Assembly (NCBI GenBank): GCA_029779995.1
Contig: JAKOZM010000007.1
Location: 1-10,000, forward strand
Source: Actinomycetes bacterium
GTDB taxonomy: Bacteria; Actinomycetota; Actinomycetes; S36-B12; UBA10799
Reading direction: 5' to 3'
Length of the DNA stretch: 10,000 nt
How positions within the stretch are numbered: position 1 is the stretch's first letter; each line of letters starts with the position of its first letter. Of this stretch, positions 5,176-10,000 are shown in pieces. Made by a program: the position numbers and the translations under genes. The notes beneath the pieces are model-generated. The model was given only the letters and a program-made list of their open reading frames with translations, was not told the DNA's origin and did not search any database.

Positions 5176-6890
5176 AACGACTCCAGGAGTTCCGCCGCAT
5201 CCGTCCAGATTCCCTCTTCGTCCACCGTCACCGCCGACGTCAACCACCGGCGCGCCTGTTCCACATCGGAGCTGACAAGCAGCCGGCCCAAGGCGTAGCG
5301 GGAGCGAGCGATGGCCATTGGGGAGCGCGCCGCCCGCACCGCCTTCTGCAGCAGAACGCGGGCCGCCTCCTCGTCGCCGAGATCCTCTCGGGCTCCCCCA
5401 CCGACGATGAGCAACTCCGTGCGCGTGTCCGCATCGAGTTTCTGTCCTTCGAACTCGGTCACCATGGCAAGCGCCCGTTGAGGCCGGCCCAAACCGCGCT
5501 CACAGTCCGCCGCGATCGGCAGCAGGTCCAGCCGGTTGCTCACGCGACGGTAGGCGGCCTCTTCTTTGATGGCCTCCCGGAACTTGCCAGCCCGATAGGC
5601 CGTGATGCAGGCAGTCTGGCGCGCCAACGCGGATCGCGGCATGCGCTGGCGCAGCCGTGCCGCGTGCTGATAGGCCGCCTCGGGATCGTCTTCTGCCAGG
5701 ACCTGGACGCTCAGCAGATGTTTGACCAAGGCGCCGCTGGTGCCACCGACGGCCTCAAGCTCGGCCCGCAGCTCCGGCTCGAGTTCCATATCGAAGATCT
5801 CATCGGGCCACGGCAGGTCGTCCTCGCGAGGCTCCCGCTCGGGACGCTCGTCGCGCCCACTGCGGTGTCCCCCGGACCGATCAGAGCGGTCCTGTGGGCC
5901 GCGCCGGGAGTCAGAAGTTCCGTACCCGCGCGCACCGGCTGGCGCACCCCGACCCCGATCCGAGCGGTAACCGCCGGACCCGCGGCCTCCGGATCCGGGG
6001 TCGCCGTCCGAGCGCCGTTTGCCGTCAGAACCTTTGTACCCACGACCGGGGGCAGAGCCCGGAGGCCTTCCGCCCTTGTATCCGGGCTCGGAACCGTCCG
6101 TGGACTCGGACCGGCTACCCCGGTATCCCCGATCGGAACCGCCCGACGGCTTCCGCGAACCCTTGTAGCCGCCCTCGGACGAACCCGAAGGACCACGAGA
6201 ACCTTTATACCCACGCTCCGAACCCTCCGCTGACTCAGACCGGCCACCCCGGTATCCCCGATCGGAACCACCCGACGGCTTCCGAGAACCCTTGTAGCCG
6301 CCCTCGGACGAACCCGAAGGACCACGAGAACCTTTGTACCCGCGCTGCGAACCGTCCGCGGACTCGGACCGCGAGCCCTGGTACCCGCCCGAGGAGCTCG
6401 CCGGCTTCCGAGAACCCTTGTAGCCACCCTCGGACGAACCCGACGGACCACGAGAACCTTTGTACCCGCGCTGCGAACCGTCCGCGGACTCGGACCGCGA
6501 GCCCTGGTACCCGCCCGAGGAGCTCGCCGGCTTGCTTGAACCTTTGTACCCACGCTCGGATCCGCCGGCCGATGACGGTCTCCCGGAACCCTTGTAGCCT
6601 CCGCGCGAGGAACTCGAGGCGCCACCACCAGAACCCTTGTACCCACGCTCGTCCCCACTACGGGAATCGCCAGAGGTACGTGAGCTCTGGGTCCGGCCGC
6701 GCGAAGCGCCGCCTTCCCCCTTGGAACCACGCGAGCCCTTTTCCGGACGGCCAGGACTACTCGGTTTGCCACGAGATCCGGAGTCCGGCTTGGAGCGCGA
6801 ACGGCCACCGCCGGCCGGACGCGATGCGCCCCGGCTCGGAGGCCGCGAGGAGGATCCCTTCGATGAGCGTCTCGGCGTGTCGTCAGGCAT
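5172..6890 (-). CDS. TPR-like protein with long Gly/Ser/Arg/Tyr repeat N-terminus
   Basis: The 572-aa product has two halves. Residues 1–355 are disordered and made almost wholly of Gly, Ser, Arg, Lys, Pro, Asp/Glu and Tyr. Residues 84–285 contain 15 GY(K/R/Q)G motifs. An acidic hinge (EREPREDDLPWPDEIFDMELEPELRA in two parts) precedes residues about 385–572, which form helical pairs typical of TPR folds (DDPEAAYQHAARLRQRMPRS, KFREAIKEEAAYRRV, RPQRALAMVTEFEG, VEQARRWLTSAV). The C-terminal half matches the type of TPR protein found beside the HAD phosphatase in actinobacteria (Rv1691 position). No signal peptide or membrane segment is present. ATG 6890 has GGAGG 4 nt upstream. The gene sits 20 nt after an rRNA operon terminator and its stop overlaps the phosphatase start. 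TPR regions usually bind proteins and Arg/Gly/Tyr regions often bind RNA or form condensates; neither activity is shown by sequence alone. Confidence 0.9.
   Translation of the reverse strand: MPDDTPRRSSKGSSSRPPSRGASRPAGGGRSRSKPDSGSRGKPSSPGRPEKGSRGSKGEGGASRGRTQSSRTSGDSRSGDERGYKGSGGGASSSSRGGYKGSGRPSSAGGSERGYKGSSKPASSSGGYQGSRSESADGSQRGYKGSRGPSGSSEGGYKGSRKPASSSGGYQGSRSESADGSQRGYKGSRGPSGSSEGGYKGSRKPSGGSDRGYRGGRSESAEGSERGYKGSRGPSGSSEGGYKGSRKPSGGSDRGYRGSRSESTDGSEPGYKGGRPPGSAPGRGYKGSDGKRRSDGDPGSGGRGSGGYRSDRGRGAPAGARGYGTSDSRRGPQDRSDRSGGHRSGRDERPEREPREDDLPWPDEIFDMELEPELRAELEAVGGTSGALVKHLLSVQVLAEDDPEAAYQHAARLRQRMPRSALARQTACITAYRAGKFREAIKEEAAYRRVSNRLDLLPIAADCERGLGRPQRALAMVTEFEGQKLDADTRTELLIVGGGAREDLGDEEAARVLLQKAVRAARSPMAIARSRYALGRLLVSSDVEQARRWLTSAVTVDEEGIWTDAAELLESL
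6021..6647 (-). repeat. In-frame tandem repeat encoding GY(K/R/Q)G motifs
   Basis: The tyrosines of the 15 motifs fall at residues 84, 99, 115, 128, 143, 157, 170, 185, 199, 213, 228, 242, 256, 271 and 285, a basic period of 13–16 residues. A higher-order period groups them in threes: 42, 43 and 43 residues between Y128, Y170, Y213 and Y256. At DNA level positions 6321–6407 are identical to 6447–6533 (shift 126 bp), and a diverged copy follows at a shift of 129 bp (from 6192). The two identical copies point to recent duplication; outer copies are diverged. All length changes keep the frame. Confidence 0.95.
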
Positions 6891-6894
6891 GAGT

Positions 6895-6899
6895 CCTCC
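6895..6899 (-). promoter_or_regulatory. Ribosome binding site of the repeat/TPR gene
   Basis: GGAGG on the minus strand 4 nt before ATG 6890. It is a strong Shine–Dalgarno match at slightly short spacing and begins about 6 nt after the terminator T-tract, so an RNA that passes the hairpin would be translated immediately. Confidence 0.8.
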
Positions 6900-6900
6900 A

Positions 6901-6940
6901 GTAGAAAAAGCAATAGGGGGGCCTTGCGGCCCCCCTATTG
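6901..6940 (-). terminator. Intrinsic terminator of the rRNA operon
   Basis: A perfect 13-bp stem (CAATAGGGGGGCC at 6911–6923 with its complement at 6928–6940) closes a 4-nt loop that reads GCAA on the minus strand, a GNRA tetraloop. On the minus strand it is followed directly by CTTTTTC. It begins about 10 nt after the 3' end of 5S rRNA, so it ends the 23S–5S transcript. It also forms the immediate upstream region of the repeat/TPR gene. Confidence 0.93.
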
Positions 6941-6949
6941 GAAAGAAAT

Positions 6950-7067
6950 GTTCGGCGGCGTCCTACTCTCCCACCCCGTCACCAGGGCAGTACCATCGGC
7001 GCAGAGAGGCTTAGCTTCCGGGTTCGGAATGGGACCGGGCGTTTCCCTCTCGCTATTACCGCCGAAA
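6950..7067 (-). rRNA. rrf: 5S ribosomal RNA
   Basis: A complete 5S gene of about 118 nt. The ends pair as helix I (TTTCGGCGG at the 5' end near 7067 with CCGCCGAACA near 6950). Inside are the conserved CCCATTCCGAACCCGGAAG stretch of helix III/loop C and the GGGTGGGAGAGTAGG segment near the 3' end. The 5' end follows the 23S gene by about 70 nt in the same direction. Exact ends may be off by one or two nucleotides. Confidence 0.96.
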
Positions 7068-7140
7068 CTCTATGGAGATATCAATCGTTCCCGACCGTAT
7101 CTCGGGAACCGCATAGTGAACGCGTATCAGAAATGAAATG
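7068..7140 (-). other. 23S–5S intergenic spacer with hairpin
   Basis: The spacer is short and holds no tRNA. GTTCCCGA (7087–7094) and TCGGGAAC (7102–7109) form an 8-bp hairpin with a 7-nt loop, which may serve rRNA processing or simply be a spacer fold. The spacer is AT-richer than the surrounding genes. Confidence 0.7.
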
Positions 7141-7274
7141 TGTGGCAAGTCCTCGGCCTATTAGTACCGGTCAGCTCCGCACGTCACCGTGCTTCCACTT
7201 CCGGCCTATCAACCCAGTCATCTAGCTGGGGGCCTTACCAGGTTAACCCTGTGAGAGCCCTTATCTTGAAGCGT

Positions 7275-7305
<31 letters not shown>

Positions 7306-7354
7306 ACTTCCGAACGTAGCTAACCAGCCGTGCTCCTGGCGGAACAACTGGCAT

Positions 7355-7396
<42 letters not shown>

Positions 7397-7456
7397 CCCT
7401 TCTCAAGACTCTTACGCGCGTGGCGGATAGTGACCGAACTGTCTCACGACGTTCTA

Positions 7457-7507
<51 letters not shown>

Positions 7508-7512
7508 GACTC

Positions 7513-7553
<41 letters not shown>

Positions 7554-8062
7554 ATGCCGTCGATATGGACTCTTGGGCAAGATCAGCCTGTTATCCCCGG
7601 GGTACCTTTTATCCGTTGAGCGACGCCGCTTCCACTTGCCAGCGCCGGGTCACTAATTCCGACTTTCGTCCCTGCTCGAGCCGTCACTCTCGCAGTCAAG
7701 CTCCCTTGTGCATTTACACTCGACACCTGATTGCCAACCAGGTTGAGGGAACCTTTGAGCGCCTCCGTTACATTTTAGGAGGCAACCGCCCCAGTTAAAC
7801 TACCCACCAGGCACTGTCCTTGATCCGGATCACGGACCTAAGTTAGACAGCCAGCACGATCAGAGTGGTATTTCAACGTTGACTCCACATGAACTGGCGT
7901 CCATGCTTCACAGTCTCCCACCTATCCTACACAAATCGAACCGACCACCAATACCAAGCTGTAGTAAAGGTCCCGGGGTCTTTCCGTCCTGCCACGCGTA
8001 ACGAGCATCTTTACTCGTAATGCAATTTCGCCGAGTCTGTGGTTGAGACAGCGCCCAAGTCG

Positions 8063-8118
<56 letters not shown>

Positions 8119-8120
8119 TG

Positions 8121-8121
8121 G
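8121..8121 (-). other. Predicted TlyA target base, 23S C1920 equivalent
   Basis: Helix 69 reads GGTAACTATAACCATC on the minus strand (8132–8117). Counting from the TAACTATAAC loop (1911–1920 in E. coli numbering) puts C1920 at the complement of 8121. The loop is unchanged from the bacterial consensus, so the base that two-target TlyA enzymes methylate is present. Confidence 0.75.
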
Positions 8122-8619
8122 TTATAGTTACCACCGCCGTTTACTGGCGCTTAAGTTCTGAGCTTCGCCACCGAAGTGGCTAACCCGTCCCCTTAACGTT
8201 CCAGCACCGGGCAGGCGTCAGTCCATATACAGCGTCTTGCGACTTCGCATGGACCTATGTTTTTAGTAAACAGTCGCTTGGGCCTGGTCTCTGCGGCCAA
8301 CCGGTGCTCAGGGAGCAAGTCCCGTCACATCAATCGGCCCCCCTTCTCCCGAAGTTACGGGGGTATTTTGCCGAGTTCCTTAACCACAGTTCTCTCGATC
8401 GCCTTGGTATTCTCTACCTGACCACCTGTGTCGGTTTGGGGTACGGGCGGCTGTACAACTCGCTAGGGGCTTTTCTCGGCAGCATAGGATCACCCACTTC
8501 GCCTTAATCGGCTCGGCGTCAGATCTCAGGCATATGAGACACGGATTTGCCTATGTCTCGCCCTACATCCTTACCCCGGGACTACCATCGCCCGGGTTGG
8601 GCTACCTTCCTGCGTCACC

Positions 8620-8735
8620 CCATTGCTTGCCTACTACGGAATCGGTTCGTGTGCTCCTCCACTTTGACCCGAAGGTCGCCGTGGATTCGGACACTTAGCA
8701 TCAACCGGTTCAGCAGGGTCGCGGTACGGCCGGTA
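8620..8735 (-). other. Extra 23S block typical of high-GC Gram-positives
   Basis: Between two conserved anchors (ACCACCTGTGTCGG near 8419 and CCATCGACTACGCC near 8757 on the plus strand) this 23S is longer than E. coli, from memory of that sequence, and most of the excess falls here, just before GGAATATCAACCCGTTG. A ~100-nt insertion in domain III of 23S at this place is a known marker of Actinobacteria. The limits given are approximate. Confidence 0.65.
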
Positions 8736-9048
8736 CGGGAATATCAACCCGTTGTCCATCGACTACGCCTGTCGGCCTCGTCTTAGGTCCCGACTTACCC
8801 AGGGCGGATTAGCCTGGCCCTGGAACCCTTGGTCATTCGGCGGACGGGTTTCTCACCCGTCTTTCGCTACTCATGCCTGCATTCTCACTCGTGTGGCATC
8901 CACGGCTAGGTTCCCCTGCCGCTTCACTCGCCACACGACGCTCCCCTACCCATCCATACGCTTGGACCACAAGGGCCATGCAATGTATGAATGCCACAAC
9001 TTCGGCGGTGTGCTTGAGCCCCGCTAAATTGTCGGCGCGGAATCACTT

Positions 9049-9110
<62 letters not shown>

Positions 9111-9675
9111 CTATGCGACTCCACATCCTTTCCCACTTAGCACACGCTTAGGGGCCTTAGTTGGTGGTCTGGGCTGTTTCCCTCTCGACTACGAAGCTTA
9201 TCCCCCGCAGTCTCACTGCCGCGTTCTCACTTTCCGGCATTCGGAGTTTGGCTGAGTTCAGTAAGCTTGTAGGCCCCCTAGCCCATCCAGTAGCTCTACC
9301 TCCGGAAAGAAACACGCGACGCTGCACCTAAATGCATTTCGGGGAGAACCAGCTATCACGGAGTTTGATTGGCCTTTCACCCCTACCCACAGCTCATCCC
9401 CCAATTTTTCACATTGGTGGGTTCGGGCCTCCACGACGTCTTACCGTCGCTTCACCCTGGCCATGGGTAGATCACTCCGCTTCGGGTCTAGAGTGTGCGA
9501 CTGAATCGCCCTATTCAGACTCGCTTTCGCTACGGCTACCCCACTCGGGTTAACCTCGCCACACACCGCTAACTCGCAGGCTCATTCTTCAAAAGGCACG
9601 CCGTCACAACGCCCGAAGGCATCGCTCCGACGGATTGTAAGCACATGGTTTCAGGTTCTATTTCACTCCCCTCCC

Positions 9676-9709
<34 letters not shown>

Positions 9710-10000
9710 CCGCTATCGGTCACCAAGGAGTATTTAGGCTTAGCGGGTGGTCCCGCCAGATTCGTACGAGATTTCTCGGGCCCCGTACTACTTGGGGTGA
9801 CGTTCAAGAGTCCAGAATGTTTCGTCTACGGGGGTGTTACCCGCTATGCCGACCCTTTCCAAGGTCTTCGACTACATCCTGGATTTCTGACTCTTCGACG
9901 ATTCGGCAGAATCATCAGAACGACCCCACAACCCCGTATTCGCAACGCCTGCCGGCTATCACGCGGATACGGTTTAGCCTCTTCCACTTTCGCTCGCCAC

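Noticed and set aside
5176..5247. Upstream extension of the phosphatase to ATG 5247.
   Set aside because: The extra residues are Gly-rich noise read over the end of the TPR gene; GTG 5175 has a ribosome site and a GTGA overlap.
6021..6647. Repeated units considered as a CRISPR array.
   Set aside because: The repeats are in-frame coding, differ by silent and conservative changes, and lack alternating unique spacers.
5894..6892. Plus-strand 332-aa frame with Asn/Pro/Arg-rich repeats, antisense to the repeat/TPR gene, and its neighbour 5091–6233.
   Set aside because: The repeats are the mirror image of the minus-strand repeats. The minus frame has a strong ribosome site and a folded TPR-like C-terminus; the plus frames do not.
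5711..6913. Alternative minus-strand frame of 400 aa rich in Val, Arg and Pro.
   Set aside because: Overlaps the repeat gene in another frame, lacks the TPR half, and its start would lie within the terminator region upstream of the ribosome site.

Overview
The window comes from a high-GC Actinobacterium whose genus I cannot name. Three things point there: the recN–nadK–tlyA block followed by a HAD-IIA phosphatase and a TPR gene matches the order around Mycobacterium tuberculosis Rv1691–Rv1696; the 23S rRNA carries the extra ~100-nt block typical of high-GC Gram-positives; and the starts (GTG, 4-bp stop/start overlaps) fit. Every gene except one lies on the minus strand, so the layout is read from high to low coordinates.

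Positions 10000–6950 hold the 3' ~90% of a 23S rRNA gene, a ~70-nt spacer and a complete 5S rRNA. A perfect 13-bp terminator hairpin with a T-tract follows (6940–6901). Only 10 nt beyond the T-tract region the protein genes begin: a 572-aa protein with a long Gly/Ser/Arg/Tyr repeat region and a TPR-like C-terminus (6890–5172), a HAD-IIA sugar/glycerol-phosphate phosphatase (5175–4282), a phasin-like coiled-coil protein with a Lys/Ala tail (3848–3327), an unlisted 48-aa small protein (3330–3184), the rRNA 2'-O-methyltransferase TlyA (3212–2436), NAD kinase (2439–1564) and the DNA-repair ATPase RecN (1574 to beyond the left edge). Most junctions overlap by 4–29 bp, which suggests translational coupling.

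One gene runs the other way: a 112-aa SCP2-type lipid-binding protein (3967–4305, plus). It sits between the phosphatase and the phasin-like gene, overlaps the phosphatase tail to tail by 24 bp, and shares a ~118-bp divergent promoter region, with a 14-bp perfect palindrome, with the phasin-like gene. So the minus-strand cluster is probably two units: repeat/TPR gene + phosphatase, and phasin-like + small ORF + tlyA + nadK + recN.

The most distinctive element is the repeat/TPR gene. Its N-terminal half contains 15 GY(K/R/Q)G motifs spaced 13–16 residues apart and arranged in five groups of three, part of which is a recent DNA-level tandem repeat of 126/129 bp. This looks like an RNA-binding or condensate-forming disordered region, encoded directly after an rRNA operon and upstream of an rRNA methyltransferase whose predicted 23S target base is itself in the window. 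No mobile element, CRISPR array, phage gene or tRNA was found.
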